DNA from: Pseudoalteromonas citrea
Lineage (GTDB): Bacteria > Pseudomonadota > Gammaproteobacteria > Enterobacterales > Alteromonadaceae
NCBI RefSeq assembly: GCF_000238375.3
Contig: NZ_AHBZ03000023.1
Span: 186,001-250,000, forward strand
Reading direction: 5' to 3'
DNA: 64,000 nt
How positions within the stretch are numbered: position 1 is the first letter of the stretch; each line of letters starts with the position of its first letter. Positions 9,579 through 18,400 of the stretch are shown here, in pieces. Below the pieces are notes generated by a model. That model was not told where the DNA came from, did no database searches, and saw nothing but the letters and a program-made list of their open reading frames with translations. The position numbers and the translations under genes were made by a program.

Positions 9579-10808
9579 ATGTTAAAATATAGTGCGCTCG
9601 CCCTAGCGACAGGGCTACTCTCGCAGCCGACGTTGGCGAATGTCGACGAATTAGCTCAATTAAAACAACAACTGGCTAAGCTGCAACAGCAAATACAAAA
9701 AATTGAAGATGATGCAAAAAAAGTAAAACAACCTCAGTCCAAATCCACCTCGGGGATCAAAGTCGGCGGTGCGGTTCGAACCAACTACAGCCACACATCT
9801 TATAACGATGGAAATAAAAATCGCGGTGGTGACTTTGATTTTGATCTATTTCGTGTCAACTTTGCTGGTGACGTAGGAGACGTCGAATTACATGCTGAAA
9901 TACGCTTCTTTGATTATATGACTGCGGTAAAATATGCCTATGCCGCCTATGACTTTTCTAAAGACTGGCAGGTACAAGCGGGGATCACAAAAGTCCCTTT
10001 TGGCAACTGGCCTTATAATTCTCATAATTACTTTTTTAGTACCAATTATTATATTGGCCTAGAAGACGATCATGACTTAGGCGTTCTATTTAAGCGTAAA
10101 TTAAGTGACAACTGGCAACTAGATATCGGCTTTTTTAAAAATGATGAACTAGGTGGCGTGGATGGCTACGTTGGTGACCGAGCAGATCGCTATTCATACG
10201 ACGTCGTTGGCTACCGCCAGAGTTCGGACGGTATTTATGATAGCCCAACGCAAGCTATCGGTGAATACAACACCTTTGCTGCACGTTATGGATATCATAT
10301 CCAACACGCTGGAGGCACAACCGAGGTTGGGTTTTCTGGGCAGCTCGGTGGGTTACATGACGGCAATGATCGTGTCGGAGACAGCCTCGCGTGGGCACTA
10401 CATTTAAACAGCAATATTGGACCTTGGAACCTTCAGCTACAGCACGGTGAATACGATCATGATATTGAAGGCGTCGATCGCATGGCTGTTGGAGCATATG
10501 CGTTTTACGACAGTATTGCAGCACAAGCCACCACTTCTAGTGCCAACATTGCTTACAGTTTACCCGTAAAATGGGGCGCAGTAACCGGACTGCAATTTTA
10601 CAACGACTTTGGCATTATTTATGACAAATCAGATGCGAGCGAAGATACCTGGATGAATGTAACAGGAGTCTCTGTTGCTGCCGGTGGGTTATTTACTTAC
10701 TTTGATTTAGTTCATGCCAAAAACCAGCCTTTCGTTGGTGGTTCTATCGCCGGTGATAGCACCGACACTGAGCGTCGCTTTAACATCAATATTGGCTACT
10801 ACTTTTAG
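9579..10808 (+). CDS. Outer-membrane porin (phosphate-selective porin O/P-like)
   Basis: A 409-residue protein with a short signal peptide (MLKYSALALATGLLSQPTLA). A coiled coil follows at about 23-48 (DELAQLKQQLAKLQQQIQKI), as found at the N-terminus of several porins, where it can trimerise in the periplasm. The remainder alternates as expected for beta-strands and ends in YYF, the terminal aromatic signal for BAM-dependent insertion. The region 'GDVELHAEIRFFDY...VQAGITKVPFGNWPYN' resembles the OprO/OprP family, in which the strand pattern 'Q.G..KVPFG' is typical. The solute is unknown. No strong ribosome binding site precedes the ATG. Confidence 0.78.
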   Translation: MLKYSALALATGLLSQPTLANVDELAQLKQQLAKLQQQIQKIEDDAKKVKQPQSKSTSGIKVGGAVRTNYSHTSYNDGNKNRGGDFDFDLFRVNFAGDVGDVELHAEIRFFDYMTAVKYAYAAYDFSKDWQVQAGITKVPFGNWPYNSHNYFFSTNYYIGLEDDHDLGVLFKRKLSDNWQLDIGFFKNDELGGVDGYVGDRADRYSYDVVGYRQSSDGIYDSPTQAIGEYNTFAARYGYHIQHAGGTTEVGFSGQLGGLHDGNDRVGDSLAWALHLNSNIGPWNLQLQHGEYDHDIEGVDRMAVGAYAFYDSIAAQATTSSANIAYSLPVKWGAVTGLQFYNDFGIIYDKSDASEDTWMNVTGVSVAAGGLFTYFDLVHAKNQPFVGGSIAGDSTDTERRFNINIGYYF

Positions 10809-10837
10809 TCATACACATTGGTTAACGCGTAATATTA

Positions 10838-10865
10838 CGGTCGCACAAGGGTTTCTGTGCGACCG
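10838..10865 (+). terminator. Stem-loop after the porin gene, probable terminator
   Basis: Perfect 10-bp stem CGGTCGCACA (10838-10847) and TGTGCGACCG (10856-10865) with an 8-nt loop, 30 bp after the porin stop. There is no T-run directly after it, so it may be a weak terminator or an mRNA-stabilising 3' structure. Confidence 0.5.
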
Positions 10866-10994
10866 ACTCTCAATTAAAAAACTTTCAACAGCAGCTAGTC
10901 TATTTATGCACTCAATATAGCCAAACCTTATTTGAACAATCATTCAAATACAGCTAATGTGGTATATAACTTAAACAGTAAAAGGTATTTCCAC

Positions 10995-11534
10995 ATGACT
11001 CAATTTACCCTTCACACTTTAGAAAGCGCGCCTGAACCAAGCAAACCTTTGTTACAAGATTCCGTTAATACGTTTGGTATGCTGCCAAATTTACACGCAG
11101 TTATGGCCGAGTCTGCCCCTCACTTGCAGGCCTATCAAACATTACACAGTTTATTTCTTAATAGCGCTTTTAACAGCGAAGAAAAAACCGTGGTCTGGCA
11201 AACCATTAATATTGAACATAACTGCCATTACTGTGTGCCGGCGCATAGCGCTATTGCTAAGTCTATGGGCGTCGCTGATGAACTCACACAAGCACTACGA
11301 GCGCACACAGCACTGCCAACGCAAAAGTTGGAAACTTTGCGTACTACCGTATTACAACTAGTACGAAATAGAGGGCAACTGAGCGAACAAGAACAGCAGC
11401 AATTTTTTGCCGTAGGGTATACGCAACAACATTTGCTCGACATCATTTTAGGTTTGGCACAAAAAGTTATGAGTAACTATGTGAATCACTTAGCCAAAAC
11501 CCCTCTCGACCAACCGTTTAAAGCGTTTATCTAA
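10995..11534 (+). CDS. Carboxymuconolactone decarboxylase / AhpD-like protein
   Basis: A 179-residue all-helical protein. The motif EHNCHYCVPAHS matches the E..CxxC...H active site of AhpD-like alkylhydroperoxidases, in which the two cysteines carry out thiol-disulfide redox chemistry. The ATG at 10995 is preferred because AAAGG lies just upstream, and the frame upstream of it has no family similarity. Likely role: cytoplasmic peroxide or redox protection, inferred from the family. It stands alone between the porin and the YbaN-like gene. Confidence 0.85.
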   Translation: MTQFTLHTLESAPEPSKPLLQDSVNTFGMLPNLHAVMAESAPHLQAYQTLHSLFLNSAFNSEEKTVVWQTINIEHNCHYCVPAHSAIAKSMGVADELTQALRAHTALPTQKLETLRTTVLQLVRNRGQLSEQEQQQFFAVGYTQQHLLDIILGLAQKVMSNYVNHLAKTPLDQPFKAFI

Positions 11535-11799
11535 ATAGCCTCAGGTTTGGATAAGGGTTTTGGAATAGAAAATGTTTTTAAAACAAACTTAACTACAATC
11601 CAATGATGATATTTTACGCAATATCAAGGCACTTTTATGCAGTAATAGCGGGCTATTACAAATGAAAGCAACGCCGAGAGTGAGAAAAATAGCTTTATTG
11701 GGCACATTCACTTATCCAGAGCTGAGGTTAAATACAAAAACTCGCTTTTAATTAACCCTGTGATAAGCTTAAAATGAGTGATATTACAGGGTCATAGGC

Positions 11800-12204
11800 A
11801 TGAAGAGCGGTCTAAACAACATTTTCAACCGATGTTTTTGGCTACATTTGATTGGCATTATTTTCGTTGCCTTGGGGTTCATCGGAATCATTTTACCTGT
11901 TATGCCCACCACAATTTTTTTTATTCTTGCGTTAGCCTGCTTTACCCGTTCATCACCTCGTTTTGCCAACTGGTTACTGACTCACCCACGCTTTGGGCCT
12001 AGCCTACAAATGTGGCAACAACACCAAGTCGTGCCCCCAAAAGGCAAATGGGGCGCAGGTATAGGTATGTTGCTGGGCTTTATTATTTTATGCTACAGCC
12101 AACCAGCAATCTGGGTACTCGCACTCGTGGCAGCTATCGAAGTCATGGTGCTGGCGTATATACTTCGCAAACCATCATACCCGCCATCATCGGACGTCGT
12201 TTAA
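11800..12204 (+). CDS. YbaN-family (DUF454) inner-membrane protein
   Basis: A 134-residue membrane protein with helices at about 13-35 (HLIGIIFVALGFIGIILPVMP), 36-50 and 85-125. The signature LPVMPTTIFFILALACFTRSSP is typical of the DUF454/YbaN family (G.ILPL.PTTPF.L.A..CF.RSS). The function of the family is unknown. It lies alone, and its 265-bp upstream gap shows no other gene. Confidence 0.85.
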   Translation: MKSGLNNIFNRCFWLHLIGIIFVALGFIGIILPVMPTTIFFILALACFTRSSPRFANWLLTHPRFGPSLQMWQQHQVVPPKGKWGAGIGMLLGFIILCYSQPAIWVLALVAAIEVMVLAYILRKPSYPPSSDVV

Positions 12205-12354
12205 TCACTGCGCACGCAACATTTGCACTGAGTCATGCTCAGCTAAACCGTGATAAATAATCATCACAAAAAATCGAGCCATCATTTTGGAGCAAGGTGG
12301 TGGCCCACTTGTCTCATCACCATATGACTTACCTGTATTCTCCCCATCAGTCTC

Positions 12355-12400
12355 ACGTTTAACAATGCTACGTTTAACAATGCTACGTTTAACAAAACGT
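12355..12400. repeat. Short tandem repeat, 15-bp unit
   Basis: Two complete copies of ACGTTTAACAATGCT and an 11-base third copy at 12355-12395, followed by AACGT, which gives a small inverted repeat ACGTTT-AACA-AAACGT. It lies in the 305-bp gene-free stretch between the YbaN-like gene and the chemotaxis receptor. Confidence 0.7.
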
Positions 12401-12413
12401 TATGCTCATCAAC

Positions 12414-12449
12414 TAAAAAAGCCTTACTAAAGATGACTCTAGTAAGGCT
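12414..12449 (-). terminator. Rho-independent terminator of the chemotaxis receptor gene
   Basis: Read on the minus strand: AGCCTTACTA, 10-nt loop, TAGTAAGGCT, then T6. The 10-bp stem is perfect. It lies about 60 bp past the receptor stop at 12510. Confidence 0.85.
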
Positions 12450-12464
12450 CTGTACTGCTCAATG

Positions 12465-12501
12465 CCTTCATATTGTACGCTGCGCAGGCTCAATATGAAG
12501 G
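12465..12501 (-). terminator. Second stem-loop downstream of the chemotaxis receptor
   Basis: Perfect 11-bp arms CCTTCATATTG (12465-12475) and CAATATGAAGG (12491-12501) with a 15-nt loop, directly after the receptor stop codon and before the T-tailed terminator. It has no T-run of its own, so it may protect the 3' end or help termination. Confidence 0.5.
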
Positions 12502-12509
12502 TGTGACAC

Positions 12510-14201
12510 TTAGGTCACAAAGCGATCAAAGTTCGCATGTAAATCAACGACACGCTGGGCTATGTTTTGGTTTGCAGTGGAGGTTTCATTCGCCCCTTCA
12601 GCGGTTTCACTGGCAAGATCATTGATGTTGGTCACACTCTTATCAATATCCACTGCAACCACTGATTGCTCCTCTGTGGCTGTCGCAATTTGTGTGTTTA
12701 AGTCATTAATTAGGTCTATAGACTGGGCTGCTTCATCTAATGTGCTGCGGGTCTCTCGGCTTTTCCCTAAACAAGCACTGGCACTTTCTGTGCCTTTTGC
12801 CATGCTCACAACCACCTTATTAGCTTCTGTTTTTAAGCGAGCCAATAAGTCTTGAATATCCGCTGTTGAACCTTGAGTTCGGCTTGCAAGCGTTCTGACT
12901 TCATCAGCTACAACCGCAAACCCTCGCCCTGTTTCTCCCGCTCGAGCCGCCTCGATAGCAGCATTGAGTGCCAGTAAGTTTGTTTGCTCAGAAATGCTCT
13001 GAATCGACTCAAGTACCGTGCTTATGTTGTTGGTTTCTTCCACTAACGACGTAATATCACTCGATGCTTCATTCATTTCAACAACGAGGTTTTCAATAAT
13101 ATTATTTGTTTCAGAAGCAATTGCTTTGCTTGATGCCACCTTATTTCGTACATTTTGCGTCGCTTCTGCTGCGTTCGCTGTACTTTTAGACACATCTTGT
13201 GTGGTTGTTGTCATTTGATAAATAGCCGAAGCTACCATCTCCGTTTGATCTTTTTGTGCAATCACGTTTTGCTGGGTTTGGCCAACAACCTGTGTGGCTA
13301 ATTCTGATGACTCTCCGAGGCTCTTCACAATGTTATTAGTACTGGCAATAATATGACGTAGATTACCAATAAATTTATTAAACTCCCGCGCCATAATACC
13401 GGTTTCATCTCTGGCCGACTCATCTAACTTAACCGTTAAGTCCCCGTCGCCATTGGCCACAGCTTTCAATCTGACAATAAGTTCATTTATCGGCGTGGTT
13501 ATCGAACGACCAATCACAAATGATATAAACAAAGCAAACCCAACCGCCACAGCAGACGTTACCGCAATCCATACAATTGCTGCTTGCTCATCATGCTCAG
13601 CTTGCAATGATGCTTCTTGGGTATAAGACTGAATGTCATCCAGCAAAGCGATCAGTTCATTTTTCAAGTCATCTTCTTCTTGCTCCACAGCCACCACGTC
13701 ATCCATAACCTGTACAAGCGGGTTAGAAGACAGCCTATCTAGCACACTCATCATATGTGAATTCACACTGGCATAGTGCCCGTCTATGCTACGTAATTGT
13801 TTAGTTACTTTGGTAAATTCTTGTCTGGCAGAATCTGAATGTGCTTTTGTGATTGCTTCTGCAGCAAATGATATGGCAAATGCTAACTCCTTTTCTATCT
13901 TTTCACTGAGTGCTGAAATCTCATTCAATACAGTACTGAACTTAGGCGCAAATTTCTGTTCACCTTGGTCGGCTAGTGACTTGTATAGGAGCGCTCGTTC
14001 AAATAAAATTGCTTGCTCTAACTGGTGCTCAGTAAGTTGAGTTAAGTATCGCGTAAGCGGAATATCTTCTTCAGCAATATCTATTAGCTCATTACCAATC
14101 TTTGCCATTTGTATCAAAGACAACCCACTCACAATGAGTAATAAACAAAGCTGCGAAAAACCCATCGCATATACTCTGGTACCAATACTCAATCTTTTCA
14201 T
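12510..14201 (-). CDS. Methyl-accepting chemotaxis protein
   Basis: A 563-residue transmembrane receptor. Membrane helix 1 is near residues 10-30. A periplasmic helical sensor region (four-helix-bundle type, about 35-205) has no recognisable ligand motif. Membrane helix 2 is [25 protein letters not shown] domain follows ([20 protein letters not shown]), then the cytoplasmic signalling coiled coil, with the conserved hairpin tip around [20 protein letters not shown] and [15 protein letters not shown], where CheA and CheW dock. The ATG at 14201 is chosen over a GTG three codons upstream. It carries its own terminator and is probably monocistronic. The ligand is unknown. Confidence 0.93.
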   Translation of the reverse strand: MKRLSIGTRVYAMGFSQLCLLLIVSGLSLIQMAKIGNELIDIAEEDIPLTRYLTQLTEHQLEQAILFERALLYKSLADQGEQKFAPKFSTVLNEISALSEKIEKELAFAISFAAEAITKAHSDSARQEFTKVTKQLRSIDGHYASVNSHMMSVLDRLSSNPLVQVMDDVVAVEQEEDDLKNELIALLDDIQSYTQEASLQAEHDEQAAIVWIAVTSAVAVGFALFISFVIGRSITTPINELIVRLKAVANGDGDLTVKLDESARDETGIMAREFNKFIGNLRHIIASTNNIVKSLGESSELATQVVGQTQQNVIAQKDQTEMVASAIYQMTTTTQDVSKSTANAAEATQNVRNKVASSKAIASETNNIIENLVVEMNEASSDITSLVEETNNISTVLESIQSISEQTNLLALNAAIEAARAGETGRGFAVVADEVRTLASRTQGSTADIQDLLARLKTEANKVVVSMAKGTESASACLGKSRETRSTLDEAAQSIDLINDLNTQIATATEEQSVVAVDIDKSVTNINDLASETAEGANETSTANQNIAQRVVDLHANFDRFVT

Positions 14202-14329
14202 ACACTGCACGACCTATTATTACCGTTGTGTAAACAGTGTAGTAACACAATGCAAAAATCGCGATTTTTCTAAAAAACTTCTTTCCGCTAAACATTCATT
14301 TGCTTACTCTGGGTGCTAATTTACTGCTG

Positions 14330-14350
14330 AGTGCTAAGTGCTAAGTGCTA
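14330..14350. repeat. 7-bp tandem repeat upstream of the chemotaxis receptor
   Basis: Three perfect copies of AGTGCTA at 14330-14350, within the 423-bp gene-free stretch 14202-14624 between two divergent genes. The stretch otherwise shows no ORF, RNA or convincing promoter that I can support. Confidence 0.6.
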
Positions 14351-14624
14351 AATAATTCGTCGCTAGCTTCGGTTAACGCCAGCGAAAAATGATAAATATA
14401 AACTTTCTTAAACACGGTAATTACTCGCTTAGAGGGTGGTGTAAAAGCAAACATATCATGCCTTTTTCACGACGCATTCTAAGCGATGCTCTGTAAACGA
14501 ATTCTCCAACACAGCCTAGGCATTCATTTTTAGCATCAAGTTATTTATATTTATTGCATCGCGCTTGAGCATCAAACAACGATTGCCTACAATGGCGCAT
14601 ATTTTACTCACAAGAAGTTATGTT

Positions 14625-14873
14625 ATGAACGACACTACATCACAACCAGCACTACCAGATCGCCTTTCAATCAACCCACGCAGCCGTTTTCACGATGAAG
14701 AAGTGTTTAAGCACGATATTGGCATTAAAATTAATGGTAAAGAGCGCTTTGATGTTGAAGAGTACTGCATCAGTGAGGGCTGGATCAAAGTGGCTTCTCC
14801 TAAAGCGCTAGATCGTCGTGGCCAACCTCTACTATTAACAGTTAAAGGCACGGTTGAAGCGTTCTATCGTTAA
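14625..14873 (+). CDS. DUF3297 family protein
   Basis: An 82-residue soluble protein. The pattern 'LPDRLSINPRSRFHDEEV', 'VEEYCISEGWIKV' and 'ALDRRGQPLLLTVKG' matches the DUF3297 family, which is widespread in proteobacteria but has no known function. The ATG at 14625 is chosen because the family begins with this MNDT-like sequence; the longer frame from 14565 has no similarity. It stands alone, divergent from the receptor gene and convergent with the DUF4231 gene. Confidence 0.85.
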   Translation: MNDTTSQPALPDRLSINPRSRFHDEEVFKHDIGIKINGKERFDVEEYCISEGWIKVASPKALDRRGQPLLLTVKGTVEAFYR

Positions 14874-15042
14874 TAACTAGCTCACACTTACTTGTGATCT
14901 GCGCTCAATCGCACATCACAAGTAACTTACCTATCTTCGGCTAGCAACGAGTGACTTCTTAAACTGTGATTAAAAATCCAAGCTATATTGAGTTAAGTTA
15001 AGCCAAGTTAAAGGCCACCAGCCAATTATCCATTCTCGTATT

Positions 15043-15474
15043 TTATCGTTTTTCTTTGCCTGTATTGCGGTTTCGCGCCTGCCATTGGGTATTTTCTTGC
15101 GATAGGATCCCTTCAACCTTTTTTACAAACTGACAAAACGCCTCTTCTTCTTTGCAATCATCACAACGGCTTAAGAATACATATTTTTCATGTTTAAGTG
15201 CCTCACATTGTGCACGGTAGCTGACCCAATTTTCCTGATATTTTTTTAAGCTGATCAAGCCAGCACAAATGCCGATCAGTACCCCAAGGCCGCCCACAAT
15301 CACTTTGCCTATGGTGGTATCTCCCCACATCCCAGTAATAAAAGGGATCGCCGCAGCACTGACCATTTCGATTACTCGACAGCGGTTAAACGCCCGTTGG
15401 TTTTTCATACTCGCGTTATCAAACCAGGCTATTTGCTCATCAACGCGCTCTGTTAAATAGGTGTCTTTATCCAT
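15043..15474 (-). CDS. DUF4231 (SLATT-like) two-transmembrane protein
   Basis: A 143-residue protein with a helical N-terminus (YLTERVDEQIAWFDNASMKNQ), two membrane helices (VIEMVSAAAIPFITGMW and IVGGLGVLIGICAGLISL) and a cytoplasmic helical tail. The arrangement and motifs such as ENWVSYR..CEALKHEKY fit DUF4231, a member of the SLATT group of two-TM proteins. SLATT proteins are proposed pore-forming effectors in bacterial conflict systems. The gene begins 15 bp after the stop of the LRR-Roc-COR-TIR gene, with AAGG as ribosome binding site, so the two are almost surely co-transcribed. A membrane effector partner role is inferred from context. Confidence 0.8.
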   Translation of the reverse strand: MDKDTYLTERVDEQIAWFDNASMKNQRAFNRCRVIEMVSAAAIPFITGMWGDTTIGKVIVGGLGVLIGICAGLISLKKYQENWVSYRAQCEALKHEKYVFLSRCDDCKEEEAFCQFVKKVEGILSQENTQWQARNRNTGKEKR

Positions 15475-15489
15475 GGTACTTGCCTTGTT

Positions 15490-18400
15490 TTACTTTGTAT
15501 TGGTCGATAATGTGCGCAGTTGTTGAGTGACTTGCGTCCATGCATCTTCAGGGTATTGCCAACGATTAAGCGGTTTTAAACGCTGCGCCTCTTCATCCTG
15601 CGGAAAAAATTGGTATTTCCCCATTACCACAGGAGTTGCGGCTGTTTTCTGCGTACCCTCAGCCTCTTTTTTATTCCCCATACCTTGCTTGTCCTTGAGC
15701 TGTGTACGCACGTCAGCAGGCATAATTTGCCAGTCTTGATAATCGCAGTTGCTCAATAATATCGGGAAGATTTTAGCCTGACTGCGCGCCATATTTTTCA
15801 GGGCCAGCGGCATTTCAACGCTATGAACATAACTTGAGGCAATAAAGCTCTGACTGACCAACATAATGATCACATCCGCGTCATCGAGCGCCGTCACTAT
15901 GGTGTCATGCCAGTCATCGCCGGTGTTGATCATACCATCTTGCCAAAGCTCAATAATGCCATCACGCTCTAAATTGATCAGGTACTGCTGTAGCTCACGG
16001 CGCGGGGCTATATCATCATGAGAATAAGAAACAAATACTTTTAACATCGCACTTGGCCTCCTATGGGTAAAAGGTTTAAATGGTGCCAGCGACAACCACT
16101 GTTTTTGATTCGATGGTGCTCTAACCGGCGTTATTAGCTCACACGGTAAACGGGTTTCTCTATTAATTTTCGACAAATCTAAGGCGTTAATATAATGGCG
16201 TTCATCAACCGACACCCACAACCCTTGTGGCGGTGTAACATAAATGCGCTCTAAGGCTTTTAGGTGCTCAGCTGCATGCGCGACGGTGTCATCATTTTTT
16301 TCAAAAGAGTGAGGTAAGGCTTTCTCTGTTGGTTTTTTATCTTTCATTGCGGCCAAAGTATCTTCGTACTTAGTCGCTGATTTTTCCGCTGAACCATGTG
16401 ATAAAGCCGCAAAGTACTGTTCAAACTCACCAACCTGCTGCAAAGGCTGCCCGTCGTTGTATAAACTCATGATCACATAATAAACATACCGACTGTGGGC
16501 CGTCCTTATGTACTCATCACTGTTGTTAATAAAGACTTTAATTTGCAGTTGCTCGGTAAAAATAAGCTTAATAAGTACTTGGCTGGCTTGGCTTTGTCCG
16601 CCTTGCTCCGTCACCCCTAAGGTAAATAACAGTTGATCACGCCAAAACTTTTTATAGTTGGGTAAATTACCAAAGTGACAAATTAACTGGTTGATCAGGC
16701 CCAGCGGTAAATATGCTTTAAACCACAACCCAAACGCAAAATCACGCTGTACACCAAACGTGAGTAAATGATAATCATGCTGAGTGTCGTCGGTCAAAGG
16801 CAAGTAATTAGGGACTATGTACTCACCGGCTTGGTCGCCATAATCATGCTTAAATATCACTTGCTCTTTTTCAAGTACACTAATGATATCTTGATCAATA
16901 TTACGCAGCGCTTGAGCGGGGATCACCCCTTTATATTCCCCCAGCGTGGCTTTGCTCAATACCTTTGTGTGCACATAATAAGCAAAAGACATGGGATGCA
17001 ACCAGACTTTCTCAGCATTAACACTGGGGTAATACAACACCATACCTTGTGCGTGCAACTGACTTAATTCTGTTTTTAAATGGGTAAGCTGCTGAGCTAC
17101 ATTATTCACCGAAGGATTATACAGGGCTACCAACTCCCTCACGGGTTTTGCCTGCCAATGACGTTTAACGCTTTTTTTATGCTCGCTAAAAATCATCTTT
17201 AAAAACTTCTCGTACCACAGCGCCGCTGCAACGGTTTTTTGCGTTTGGCTAATCAACGAATCAAGTTGTGCCTGAAAATATTGTAAACTTGCTGAAAATA
17301 GGGGGTTTTCTTGCGTTGAGTCTAAACTGACAATATGCTGATTAAGGACATAGGGGTTATCACAAGGGCGTAAGTTTGCCTCTTCATCAGCGTGAGTTTG
17401 TATCAGTAACAGTGGGGCCGCCGGCTCCGCATTGGCTTCTTTTTTCGTGTCATCGGTAAGCGGGGCACTAAAAGGGGGCGCGTCTATCGGTGAGGTTAAT
17501 TGTGCTGTGCTAATAGTACGCTCGCTCGATAGTGCATTATAATGTTGCCAATACCCCAACCAGTAGTCTCGGTTAAAATGGCGGCTCATCACTTTTTCGC
17601 TGTCTTTTTCAACCTTATTGCAGTCTGACTGTGGGTGCCATAATAAACACGTCAACGCATGTTGACTCATAAAAACCCGATATATGCCATGGTAATAATC
17701 TTGACCACCAAAATCATAAATGAGCGCATCCGGCAAAGCAGACGCTTTATGGGCCGCCTTGCGCGCCCTCACATCAGCCTGTTTTTTATACGGCTTTATT
17801 TGCAAAATATGGGTTGAGTCACCATTATGCGCTAAAGTGCCTTGGGTTAAATAATGTGCCAAACTGCTTTTACCCGCTGCGTGGTTGCCAAGTAGCAGTA
17901 CCTTGCTGGGCAGCACAATATGCTTGCCATGACTGTCATCTATGCGAAACAGTAAATTTCGCAGCACACTACGTGAATCCTCATGTTCTTCTAATTTAAT
18001 ACCATAGTGGCTAGCAAAAGGGTTACTGTACAACTGCAATTCTTCAAGCGTGGGGCACTCTAGTAATGTATGAAGCTGCGCAACATCCACCAATGCATTA
18101 TACTGCAATAATACTGTATTTAACTGTGGGAGCGCATATAAAGGGGTAATATCTGTAATACTATTATTATCTAAATCGATATATTCTAACTTGTGTAATG
18201 CAGGCACAAATCCAATATTATCTAATGCTACCCCGTCAAGTCGCAACCAGGTTAGGTTTGTTAATGTTACCACTAATTCGATATCTCTAATACGAGCACA
18301 ATTCATCAAGTTAAGCTCGGTTAATTGAGTCAGCCCTGTAATGCCTGCAAGGCTCGTCACTGACTCGCAATCACTTAAATCCAATTCTGTTAACTGAGTC